The position numbers and the translations under genes are program-made. From NCBI GenBank assembly GCA_003278365.1, contig QCFS01000002.1, positions 1-64,000 of the forward strand: a stretch of 64,000 nucleotides of DNA, read 5' to 3'. This document shows, in pieces, positions 1 to 9,570 of this stretch. Each line of letters begins with the position of its first letter. Within the stretch, counting starts at the first letter, position 1. Below the pieces are notes generated by a model that was not told the DNA's origin, searched no databases, and saw only the letters and a program-made list of their open reading frames with translations. This DNA is from Prochlorococcus sp. AG-363-M17 (GTDB taxonomy: Bacteria; Cyanobacteriota; Cyanobacteriia; PCC-6307; Cyanobiaceae).

Positions 1-45
1 ATGCATTGGGATGATTTATGCTCTATTGCCGTACTCGACATGACT

Positions 46-873
46 CTAAGGTATAAAGCTTTGGTAAATAGAAATACCTCCGCTCCACTGCTCAGAAACC
101 TGGAACTTAGATTTTGTCAACATTTGACTAAAACACCAGAATTCAAGATGAGGGCCATAAGACTTATAACAACAAATGAGTCTGGGGTCGACATGAGAAA
201 CACCAGAAAGGCATAACAAAGGCGAATAATTTTTCTTATTAATAAGTAGATTTGGGCATCCTATTAATGCACTGCTGACTTCTAGTGGACCAGAGATACA
301 AATGCCATCATGGTGTGGGAGGGTAAGGAGTTTTTGTTGTTGAGAGTGCACCGAATACTCCTGAAGCGCCATTGGAAAGTAAAGGCCACAAACCCAATGT
401 TCAGAAAGCATGTCAAGAAGCTTGCCGTAACCTGTTTTTTCAGAGGGTGCTAGCTTGCCACTAAGAGAGGTTTTGTCTTGAATTACTGCCTTGAAATTAG
501 AAGAGGGGTAAAAATCCTTAAATGAACTAGAGACTGTATTGAGAAGAGAGCTTTCTAATTCATCTCCTATATCCTTAATTGTTTTCTTCTCCAAAACAAA
601 AGGGATACAAGGACCATAAAGAAGATTAGAGTAGTTGTTGTTAGTCTTGAAAGTATTAATCAAGTCATTAATAGAATTTAGTGGTTTGGATATCTTGTAT
701 TTCGATGTAAACTCTGAGTGCCTACTAATACAATCATTAAATTTGATTGTTTCTTGATTAGTTTTATAATAATTTCTGTGATTGGATCCAAATATAATGT
801 CAGAACCTGTCGGGATGCACCACCCTTTGTCATTAAAGAAGGGATTATTAGATGTTTGCCTTATTTGACTCAT
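46..873 (-). CDS. hypothetical protein, last gene of the glycan/radical-SAM gene string
   Basis: 275 aa ORF, same strand as and 18 bp downstream of the radical SAM gene; no family recognised. Confidence 0.6.
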   Translation of the reverse strand: MSQIRQTSNNPFFNDKGWCIPTGSDIIFGSNHRNYYKTNQETIKFNDCISRHSEFTSKYKISKPLNSINDLINTFKTNNNYSNLLYGPCIPFVLEKKTIKDIGDELESSLLNTVSSSFKDFYPSSNFKAVIQDKTSLSGKLAPSEKTGYGKLLDMLSEHWVCGLYFPMALQEYSVHSQQQKLLTLPHHDGICISGPLEVSSALIGCPNLLINKKNYSPLLCLSGVSHVDPRLICCYKSYGPHLEFWCFSQMLTKSKFQVSEQWSGGISIYQSFIP

Positions 874-891
874 GTAAAAAATCAGTAAACC

Positions 892-2016
892 CTATACAGA
901 GCCATTTTTACTAAAGCCTTCCTCATACGGCACTGGAAGATAAGGCGATGACTTCAGAAAGTCCTTAACAGCATTATTATGAAAGTGAATAAATTCTTGA
1001 TTCTCGCCAATAATACACTCATCTCTATATGGACCTAGCCATTTATTCAACATTCCTCGATTTAAAATATCGGACAATGGCTCCTTTGTTACATTACCAA
1101 TTGATAGGTCCATATATGGACAAGGTATTATTTCTCCATCGTGATTGACCGTATTTATTCCTTTGACAGTAATACATTTACCGGGTTGTCCATAATTAGG
1201 TGTCATATGAGTAAATATATTATAAGTCTGCTCAAGTATTTTTAATTGATCTACATCTTCTTTTGTACAAACCCATTCATCATGCTCTCTTGCACTCCCT
1301 ACTGGCTTTGCAAGAGTAACGTAAAGAGGGATTGACTCTGAAGTACAGAATTGGACAAGATCATTAAACTCATCACTAAAGACTCTGTCTTTTACTAAAC
1401 ATGTGGATAGTAGAATTTCCAATCCAGCTGCTTTAGCTGCTTTAAATGCATTTAGCGAGCGGTCATATGCCCCTTTTTTGTTCCGAAAACTATCATGCTC
1501 TTCCTTGATAAAGCTATCTAGTGAAATTTGAACTTTATACCCACCAATACCTGCAAACCATTTGGCTTTTTCTTCAGTAAAGAACCATCCATTAGTATCT
1601 AAAATAATTAAGTGTTTAAATGGATCTAGCGCTTCAATAAGTGATCCCAAGTTACTGTCCAGTAAAGCCTCGCCTCCAGTAATAACAAACCTAAAAATTC
1701 CAATCTTGTCGGCTTCATCGGATAATTTTCTGTAATCATCCAAGGTCATTTGCTTTCGTGGATCTATAGCTCCAGTTCGCTTAATCAGATCGCGGCTCAT
1801 ATAAGGTTCTTCGCAACAATGCTCACATTGCATATTACAAGCTGAGCGATTGATTTTCAGCCTGAGGATAGGGGATATTGTTCCATCAATCATGTTATCA
1901 AAGTATTGTTGTATCTTCTTATGTACTCTTGGTCTTTTCTTACTTTGATCAGTCCTCTTCCTACCTTCAGCCTGGGTCAGCGACTCATCTTTATGAAGGA
2001 CCTGAAGCGAATCCAC
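892..2016 (-). CDS. radical SAM protein with SPASM-like C-terminal cysteines
   Basis: CNMQCEHCC (CxxxCxxC) motif, VITGGEALL, C-terminal GKC/CPY/DEC cysteines; GTG start. Confidence 0.85.
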   Translation of the reverse strand: MDSLQVLHKDESLTQAEGRKRTDQSKKRPRVHKKIQQYFDNMIDGTISPILRLKINRSACNMQCEHCCEEPYMSRDLIKRTGAIDPRKQMTLDDYRKLSDEADKIGIFRFVITGGEALLDSNLGSLIEALDPFKHLIILDTNGWFFTEEKAKWFAGIGGYKVQISLDSFIKEEHDSFRNKKGAYDRSLNAFKAAKAAGLEILLSTCLVKDRVFSDEFNDLVQFCTSESIPLYVTLAKPVGSAREHDEWVCTKEDVDQLKILEQTYNIFTHMTPNYGQPGKCITVKGINTVNHDGEIIPCPYMDLSIGNVTKEPLSDILNRGMLNKWLGPYRDECIIGENQEFIHFHNNAVKDFLKSSPYLPVPYEEGFSKNGSV

Positions 2017-2178
2017 CTGAAATTGTCATATTATTTTTAAAGTATAGCATTCCATGGAAAAATTAAATAGATAGGATTCAATCTTCAAAAGAAAAAGGCT
2101 ATAAGTAATCGGTCTAAGCAAAAGTATGTGTATTGAACCAAGAACAGTAATTAAGCTAATAGAAGAAAATATAATATA

Positions 2179-4005
2179 TTAATTTAAATCATTTCTTGCT
2201 TGTTTTGACTCTGGTTTAATGGGGACATCTGGACCAAGAGCTTCTTGTAAATCCGATAAAGAAAGTAAAGGGCTCATATCTTCTAGAGGCATAGATATCA
2301 TAGAGCCATCAGGCTGCTGAACAGCAGAAACTTTTGGCCAAAGAGATTCTTGCTCAACAAGAAGTATTTCAATTATTGATGCTCCTTTTTTTTGAAGCAC
2401 CTTCGGAAGACTAAGTTTGTTAGCAGCTGTAATTTGGTGGTAGTGGATATTAAATGTATTCGCAAGCTTTTCTATTGAAGGAATCTCAAGCCCTGAAGAT
2501 GGCCCAGAAGCAACAAAATTTCCGCCAAAATACGTTTTTTGTGTGCTTCTTATAGAGCAATAACCATTATTATTAAGTATAATAATCTTTGAGTTATAAT
2601 CTCTAGTAGCAAATGTCTGTAATTCTTGTAGGTTAAGCATTAGGCTACCGTCACTTTCTATTAGAAATGATTTACTAGTATCATCTATAGCCTCATTAAC
2701 ACCTATTAATGCAGGCAAACCATAACCCATAGCTCCTAAGCCAGAAGTAAGCAAGATTCTTTGAGAATCTTTAGGCCGATATGCAACATAAAACGATTCT
2801 ATTGCTAGTCCTGAACTCCCTGTAACAATAGTGCTCCCCTCTGGCAAGAAATCAGAAATAAGTTGGCTGGCCTCAAAGTGGGTCAAAAAAGTCTTGTTGG
2901 AAGGTATGGATCCATCGCATGTTGTATATTTTTCTTTCAGCCATTTGCAGTGATCTAACCAATCTATTTTTTCTGGAAGTGATGGTTTTTTATTTATGTA
3001 CTCAAAGAAATCACAGGCATCAATATTGATTTTATCTGCTTTATCAATGTTCAATTCATCTAACTGATGGTTATCTATATCGATCACACATTTATATTCT
3101 GCTGATCTAGCAAAATCAAATCTATTATATGCAGTTGTAATATTGTCAAGTCGAGCTCCTATGCACAAACAATGTGAGGCGGCCTGTATTGCTATATTTG
3201 GAGCGCGTGTGGCTACATTACCTAATTTGCCAAGATAAAGTCTATTATCTGAACTCAATAGATCACAACTATTCCATGTAAATACTGCAGGTATATTCAT
3301 CCTTGAAAGGAAATCAAGAAAAAGATCTCTTGCTCCAGAAAGTCGAACTCCATGTCCTATAACAACAATAGGTTTAGGAGCTATGAGAAGTTGTTGATAC
3401 AACTTGTCTATTTGTAAGGAAGTTGAATTAGATATAGTTATTGGGGAAGGATTAAAACTTTTAAGTTGATCCCAGTCAGGAACTTCTTGCGCTTGAATAT
3501 CAAGAGGTATATCTATCCATGCTGGGCCTTTTCTTCCGGTAGAAATGCAATGATATGCCTTTTCTAATTCATACCTAATACTCAAAGGGTTTTTTAAAGT
3601 TTTAGCATATTTTGCTTGAGAAGAAATCAAGTCGATAATGGCAACTTCTTGGACACCTGATTGTCTAATATTCGAGTTGTTCTGCATTAAATCGGAACTT
3701 TTGACTTGGCCAGAAATTACTAGTAAGGGTACAGATTCAATCCAAGCACCTACAAATGGCGTAATAATATTCGTGGCTCCAGGGCCTGTGGTAACGAGGG
3801 CGACTCCCGGTGTGTTTTTTATTCGTCCATAATATTCTGCAGCTATACCAGCTGCTTGTTCATGGTGTACAGGAATATATTTAATATGTTTTACCCTAGA
3901 CAAAGCATCAACGAGGTGCATTGCTCCACCTCCGGGTATAAGAAAAACTCTATCAATTCCCTTAGAATGAATAAATGAAAATACGTGATCAGAAACTCGT
4001 TTCAT
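2179..4005 (-). CDS. thiamine-pyrophosphate enzyme, acetolactate synthase large-subunit-like
   Basis: HHEQAAGIAAEYYGR catalytic Glu region, TTGPGATN, ESDGSLMLNLQELQT TPP-binding motif. Confidence 0.88.
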   Translation of the reverse strand: MKRVSDHVFSFIHSKGIDRVFLIPGGGAMHLVDALSRVKHIKYIPVHHEQAAGIAAEYYGRIKNTPGVALVTTGPGATNIITPFVGAWIESVPLLVISGQVKSSDLMQNNSNIRQSGVQEVAIIDLISSQAKYAKTLKNPLSIRYELEKAYHCISTGRKGPAWIDIPLDIQAQEVPDWDQLKSFNPSPITISNSTSLQIDKLYQQLLIAPKPIVVIGHGVRLSGARDLFLDFLSRMNIPAVFTWNSCDLLSSDNRLYLGKLGNVATRAPNIAIQAASHCLCIGARLDNITTAYNRFDFARSAEYKCVIDIDNHQLDELNIDKADKINIDACDFFEYINKKPSLPEKIDWLDHCKWLKEKYTTCDGSIPSNKTFLTHFEASQLISDFLPEGSTIVTGSSGLAIESFYVAYRPKDSQRILLTSGLGAMGYGLPALIGVNEAIDDTSKSFLIESDGSLMLNLQELQTFATRDYNSKIIILNNNGYCSIRSTQKTYFGGNFVASGPSSGLEIPSIEKLANTFNIHYHQITAANKLSLPKVLQKKGASIIEILLVEQESLWPKVSAVQQPDGSMISMPLEDMSPLLSLSDLQEALGPDVPIKPESKQARNDLN

Positions 4006-4055
4006 AGGAAAGGAAGAGTAGAGCTTTTTAAGAGAATCAAGTGCAAGTCAACTAA

Positions 4056-5585
4056 TTATTCGTTAGCAATCCTCCAGTGAGTCAAGATAGTCTTTCTGTT
4101 GTTATTTAAAGTAATTGAAGAGTCAGTATAAAAAGAATCATCAAGATAATGAGTGCTAGAGATTTCTTCTATAATGAGACCATTAATACTGCTAAAGAAG
4201 TGCTTTTGACCTGGCAAGATTGTGAGCACTGATCCTGGTATAAGCTTTGTTTCTTCTGAATCAACTGTAAGGAAGCCACTTCCCCATAAAACATGAAAGG
4301 TTTCTTCCTTTTTTTTATGGTATTGCTCAGGATGAGATTGACCTTCTAAAAGTATCAATATTTTCTTACAATATTCGCGATTAACTACTGTAATCATACT
4401 TAATCCATAAGTACTAAACTGATCAAGGCCATAGTGATGCGAGATTTCTAGATTTGCAAATGTAGGTACCGTTATTTTGGATTCATCAATTAGCTTTGCG
4501 ATGCGTTTCGCTATTTGAAAAATATCATTCCGAATATTTTTAATACTAACTTCATCTCTAAGAATAGGTTGATCATGACTTAAAGCTTTTTCTAATGTAA
4601 TTACAGAATATTTTGATAGATCGTTTGCAGTGAGCTGATTTTCTGATGGTGGAAATGCAATGGAAATATCAGCACTTGTAAGAACATGTCCTGACTTTAA
4701 CTCTTTATTAGCAAACAATCCTCTCTGTAATTGTCGTAAAGAGAGTGCTTCCTTTTCTGAGGATTGATATCTAGTTTTCGATTGACCTAAAATAGCTCTT
4801 GCCTCTAGCAAAGAAGCAATCCACTCTCGGAATTGATCTGGAGAAGTAGAATAATTATTCTTTGATATTGAGTCAGTTTCGAGGGCAACATGCTTCTCAA
4901 ATGAAGTAGCACCTGATGCCAATGCTAATGGGGCAAGATTAGTGGTTGATGGTTCTTCATGTGAAGAGAATCCAATTTGTAAGTTGGGAAATAATGATTG
5001 AAGGTAATTTATTTGTGCAATATTCATATCACTAGGTTTAGTTGGGTATTCACCTACACAATGCTGGAGCCTGAAAGATATATCTCTGTTATTAAAAAAG
5101 GAAACTACATTTTCAATTATAGTTATTGAGGCGCCAGCACATGAAGCGATAACATGCTTATTCGTAGATGCTATTTTTTCTAGCAAAGGCCAGTCTCCAA
5201 AGGAACAGCTTGCTATTTTCATATAGTCCACTTCATGACTTACTGCTAAATCAACAGATTCCTCATCAAAAGGAGTAACCATAGTTTTGAAACCAAAGTC
5301 CTTTGCAGTCTGGGACAGTATCAATAATTCATTATCATTTAACTTGGTTTCCGTAAATCGTTTAACCAAGGGAATATCTATCCTTCCTTGCATATCTTTC
5401 CTGATAAATGTATCCAAGTTACGATACTGGAACTTAAAAATAAATTCGAAGCAATCTATCTCTTTACATATATTTGAATAGGCTGAGATAATATTTTTAC
5501 CATGCTGCAAATTACCTGAATGATTATTAGCCATTTCAAGTATAATAAGGGTATTCATTTCACTGGTGGATCTGAAGTGTGACAA
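4056..5585 (-). CDS. NeuB-type N-acetylneuraminate synthase-like protein with SAF and C-terminal cupin domains
   Basis: EMANNHSGN, KFQ, QHCVGEYPT, GFSSHE, SAF segment RGLFANKELKSGHVLT, cupin segment ETFHVLWGSG...PGQKHFF. Confidence 0.87.
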   Translation of the reverse strand: MSHFRSTSEMNTLIILEMANNHSGNLQHGKNIISAYSNICKEIDCFEFIFKFQYRNLDTFIRKDMQGRIDIPLVKRFTETKLNDNELLILSQTAKDFGFKTMVTPFDEESVDLAVSHEVDYMKIASCSFGDWPLLEKIASTNKHVIASCAGASITIIENVVSFFNNRDISFRLQHCVGEYPTKPSDMNIAQINYLQSLFPNLQIGFSSHEEPSTTNLAPLALASGATSFEKHVALETDSISKNNYSTSPDQFREWIASLLEARAILGQSKTRYQSSEKEALSLRQLQRGLFANKELKSGHVLTSADISIAFPPSENQLTANDLSKYSVITLEKALSHDQPILRDEVSIKNIRNDIFQIAKRIAKLIDESKITVPTFANLEISHHYGLDQFSTYGLSMITVVNREYCKKILILLEGQSHPEQYHKKKEETFHVLWGSGFLTVDSEETKLIPGSVLTILPGQKHFFSSINGLIIEEISSTHYLDDSFYTDSSITLNNNRKTILTHWRIANE

Positions 5586-5681
5586 GCATAGCAGTATTTG
5601 AAGACAGGGCCAAATAAGAGCAGATTATTTATACACTAAATAAGTATTCAATTATTAGTATATTTTGTAGTACATGAAAGT

Positions 5682-6884
5682 CTAATTATGTAACTTAATA
5701 AAGTCATCAATTGTTGAATGCAGCCTATTAAACATGGAATCTGTCATGCCATGATGGACAGGTAGCAATATGCCGCTTGTCATTACCCTGTCGGAGTTTG
5801 GATAACCTTGTTTTAGCTCTACGCGTTTAATATGCTTTGCCATCGGCTGCCTAAGGACGTTACCAGTAAAGACTACTCGTGTCTGAATATTTCGCTCTTC
5901 TAAATAAATCTGGAGTTGCCTTCTAGTGAAAGGTGCTTTGGAGTTCAGAACTATTGGGTATGCTAACCATCCTGTATTTGCCCATTCAGGCTGAATAGGG
6001 TTAACAAAAAAATCTGGATAGTTGGCAAAATAGTTAAACTGTCGACTAAAATTTTCTTGACGTTTGATTATATTTGAGTTCAATTGTTTAAGCTGAACAA
6101 GTCCAAATGAAGCGCCTATTTCACTACCTTCAAGGTTATAGCCAATCCGTTCAAAAACAAACTTGGAATCATATTCAATCCCATCTAAGGTGATATTGAG
6201 CCTGTTTTCAATATCCTCACTCTCTCCATCAAATAAAGAGGATCTTCGCCCCCAGGATCTCAGAAGTTTTGACTGCTCCAACACAGAGCTATCATTAAAA
6301 GCTAATGCACCACCATTTCCAGCACAATTAATAATGTGAGAACCATAAAAACTAGTAATTGATAAATCAGTATACGATCCAGTAGATAGCCCATTAATTG
6401 TTGCTCCTAATGTATCAGCGGAGTCTTCAATTACAAAGAGATTATGCCTGTCAGCAAGTTCTCTAATCCTCTTCCAGTTACATAAGTTTCCCAGAAGGTT
6501 AGGCGCTAAGATTGCAACTGTTTTGTCATTTATCTGTTCCTCTATTTGTTTATAGTCGATACAGTATGTATAGGGTTCAACATCAACAAAAGAAGGAATA
6601 AGATTGTTTTTTACAATACATCCTACTGTTGAAGAGAAAGTTAGGGCAGGTGTTATAACTTGAGAATCAGCTGGAAAGCCTAGAGCCTCTAATGCTATAT
6701 ATAAAGCTGAAGAGCCAGAATTGACATATAGAGAATATTTTTTATCAAACAACTTAGCTATTGAAGCTTCAAAAGCTCGAGTGTATTTACCCATTTGCGT
6801 AGACTCCCCCAAACACTTGACTACAGCATCTATTTCTTCCTGACCATATACGGTATTAGCATATGAGATTTTCTCAGGTTCCAT
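5682..6884 (-). CDS. DegT/DnrJ/EryC1/StrS family PLP aminotransferase
   Basis: NSGSSALYIALEALG, EDSADTLGA, GSH replacing the usual S-x-x-x-K-x-x region, C-terminal GILLPVHHGMT. Confidence 0.85.
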   Translation of the reverse strand: MEPEKISYANTVYGQEEIDAVVKCLGESTQMGKYTRAFEASIAKLFDKKYSLYVNSGSSALYIALEALGFPADSQVITPALTFSSTVGCIVKNNLIPSFVDVEPYTYCIDYKQIEEQINDKTVAILAPNLLGNLCNWKRIRELADRHNLFVIEDSADTLGATINGLSTGSYTDLSITSFYGSHIINCAGNGGALAFNDSSVLEQSKLLRSWGRRSSLFDGESEDIENRLNITLDGIEYDSKFVFERIGYNLEGSEIGASFGLVQLKQLNSNIIKRQENFSRQFNYFANYPDFFVNPIQPEWANTGWLAYPIVLNSKAPFTRRQLQIYLEERNIQTRVVFTGNVLRQPMAKHIKRVELKQGYPNSDRVMTSGILLPVHHGMTDSMFNRLHSTIDDFIKLHN

Positions 6885-6961
6885 CGATTTGAATGAGATT
6901 AATAAAATAATATATTAGCACAGAACTTTTTCTTATATTTGAGATTTATATAGGCTTTATT

Positions 6962-7351
6962 TTACTCATCATGGTTGGTCTTACGAACTTTAAATATACT
7001 TGCACTAAAGACAAACCCCAAGGTGATAGAGATTACTGCCATCAATATGGTAAGGGAGTTCCTATCGTAACTATAATAAAGAGAATGGATAATCAACAAT
7101 CTAATTGCTAACAATGGTAAAAGCGATAACAAGTACCCCAGTGGGGTGACGCTAAAGCCAGCTTTTCGTCGAAATACAAAAGCTTTAAAGCTATAGAATC
7201 TAAGCAGATGAACAACTGAGTCACTAACGATAATAGACATGATTGGTCCTAGTGGATATGCAAGCCAAAAGACTGAAGGACCAAAGAATGTAAAGAAGAT
7301 GCCATTAGCTAAATATTTAACCAAACTCCTTTTTATTTGCAGATCGATCAT
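6962..7351 (-). CDS. GtrA-like small membrane protein
   Basis: 129 aa, four hydrophobic segments, GtrA-like YLANGIFFTFF...RFYSFKAFVFRRK. Confidence 0.7.
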   Translation of the reverse strand: MIDLQIKRSLVKYLANGIFFTFFGPSVFWLAYPLGPIMSIIVSDSVVHLLRFYSFKAFVFRRKAGFSVTPLGYLLSLLPLLAIRLLIIHSLYYSYDRNSLTILMAVISITLGFVFSASIFKVRKTNHDE

Positions 7352-7645
7352 AGCAAGAGTCTTAATTATTAAAAGCTTAGAGTTAGTTTACGCAGCAGAC
7401 ACGATCATTTCAAATGTCAATAAATAATTGAACTTGTTAGCATGGCAATATCAACAATTTGTTGATTCACTCCCTTTCATTTTCTCCAAAATCAAAGTTA
7501 AGCCATAAACTTACCAAGTCAGTTGAATATAACAAACTTGCTCTAAAAAGTTAGCAAGCCTGGTTAGACTTAGGTTAATTTCTTAATAATTACCTTCTAA
7601 AATGATAATTTTAAGTTCAGTCAGAAGTCTTATGCTTCTTAAAAA

Positions 7646-8626
7646 TCAAGAATGAACCCAATCTACACGAATCATCTTTCTACTGTTCAAATATCTATCT
7701 ATAGCCATAGCAGCAATACATCCATCTGAAGCAGCAACAACAGCCTGCTTGAATGGGGTGTTCCTGATATCGCCAATGGCCCAAACACCTTCTACATTTG
7801 TAGCCATAAAGTCATCAACTACTACACCACCATCTTCTTTGAAAGCAACCTGATCCCCCAAGAAATCAGTAATTGGTTTTGAGCCAGTCATATAAACAAA
7901 GACCCCTTCTAAGTCCAAAGAAGTTTGAGATTCTTCTGATCTTGTTTTCACGTCAATTCCTGTGACACCTCCTTCATTTCCTTTGATTTCCATTAATCGT
8001 GTTTTACTCCAGTGACGGACATTGGGTTCTTTAAGTAATGACTGAGCGTGTAAGTCATCTTCCTTAGGGTCATTAGAGGTTATCCAATGAACGGTAGAAG
8101 CAAACTTTGTTAGCACTTGAGCTTCTTCCACTGCCTCCTTATTGACTCCAACAACAGCTACCTCACGATCTTTATAAAAAGCAGCATCGCAAGTTGCGCA
8201 ATAACTCACTCCCCTCCCTAGGAAGTTAGCCTCACCCTTAAAGGAAGCTGGACGCCCCATCGCACCAGATGCCAAAACAATCGCTTTGGCTTTAAAAGTC
8301 CCTTCAGGGGTATAAACGATTTTCGATTCCCCACTTATGTCCACTCCAAAAACCTGTGCTCTTCGATAATCAGTTCCATACTGAACAGCCTGATCCCTCA
8401 TCAACTTAAGGAGCTGCTCTCCACTCATCTCAGTTGAGACTCCAGGGTAATTAGCTATTTGATGAGTAATAGCCAAGGCTCCTACATCAGGATTCTTATC
8501 CAGAATTACAGTCTTCAGCTCTGCTCTAGAGGCATAGAGAGCGCAGGTGCAGCCAGCAGGGCCACCACCGACTATTACGACATCAGCTTCGATTGTGTCC
8601 AAGTGAGAATTTACTCCTTCTTGCAA
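7646..8626 (-). CDS. thioredoxin reductase-like FAD-dependent oxidoreductase
   Basis: VIVGGGPAGCTCALYASRA, CATCDAAFY active site, VWAIGDIRNTPFKQAVVAASDG. Confidence 0.88.
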   Translation of the reverse strand: MQEGVNSHLDTIEADVVIVGGGPAGCTCALYASRAELKTVILDKNPDVGALAITHQIANYPGVSTEMSGEQLLKLMRDQAVQYGTDYRRAQVFGVDISGESKIVYTPEGTFKAKAIVLASGAMGRPASFKGEANFLGRGVSYCATCDAAFYKDREVAVVGVNKEAVEEAQVLTKFASTVHWITSNDPKEDDLHAQSLLKEPNVRHWSKTRLMEIKGNEGGVTGIDVKTRSEESQTSLDLEGVFVYMTGSKPITDFLGDQVAFKEDGGVVVDDFMATNVEGVWAIGDIRNTPFKQAVVAASDGCIAAMAIDRYLNSRKMIRVDWVHS

Positions 8627-9570
8627 GGGGTTTGGGCTATTGGAAAAGACTTTTCTGCATTGGCTATAGGCATAGCCTGCAGCTAAGAACTCTCATCTCC
8701 ACAATCACCCTACTGAATCTAAAGACGAAATGAATGGGACATGCAATGATCTGAAAGTGAAATCCATACATAACGCGTTTGTATAAGGGTAAGCACCAAT
8801 TAAAGATTTTGAAAATCCAGACAAGTGAAAACAATTCAAAAGTTGTGAAACAGACGTCGATATAGCGAATACAAATAACAGGGGCCCTAGGCGCTAATTG
8901 CTTGCAATTAAAGGGGACCAACAATTTCAATGCTGCTTGGATTGCTGAGTAGCTAAACGCAGGCTATTGAAAAGGGTTTATTTAGTGAGATGGCATAGGG
9001 AATCCTTTTTTGTCCGTTGAGGACGGGTTTTTCTGAACACTCAAAAAAGCCACAAGAGCAAATAAGCCAACGAACCCCACTTGAACTAGTGATAGGTAAA
9101 CCAGTAACGAAACTAATGGGGGCATTACTCACCTCGAAACTTAAACCTCTATTAATACCCTTAGCCAGAAGTCATCAAAAAATACAACCTTGGAGAATTA
9201 TCGAGTAGAAGAGACACTTCAAATGCATTGACAAGAAAGAGCTCTCGTTGTGTTAAGAGTTTTTTATATTAGTTTTTACAAAGGAAAGAAAGGGCAATAG
9301 CAATTATTGATGGAAAAGTGAATTAAAAATAAAATATTAGTATTCATCAATTTAAAAAAACCATAGAAGTAGGTAAAAAAACCTAGGAAAAGCCGTGAGG
9401 GAAAGGGAAGTGGCCTAATTGAATAAGTCAGTATTAAAGAGATTCAATTATCTGTGTATAGATCACATGAAAATTCAAAATTTAACTTGGTGGATAATGC
9501 TACGTAATTGAGGGTTTTGACACTGGTTTCAACATAAGACTTGACATCAAAGTAGCTTATTGTTTATTGA

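Noticed and set aside
8664-8930. 88 aa minus-strand ORF in the intergenic region
   Set aside because: Composition and lack of motifs suggest a chance frame; overlaps no recognised gene, no good start context
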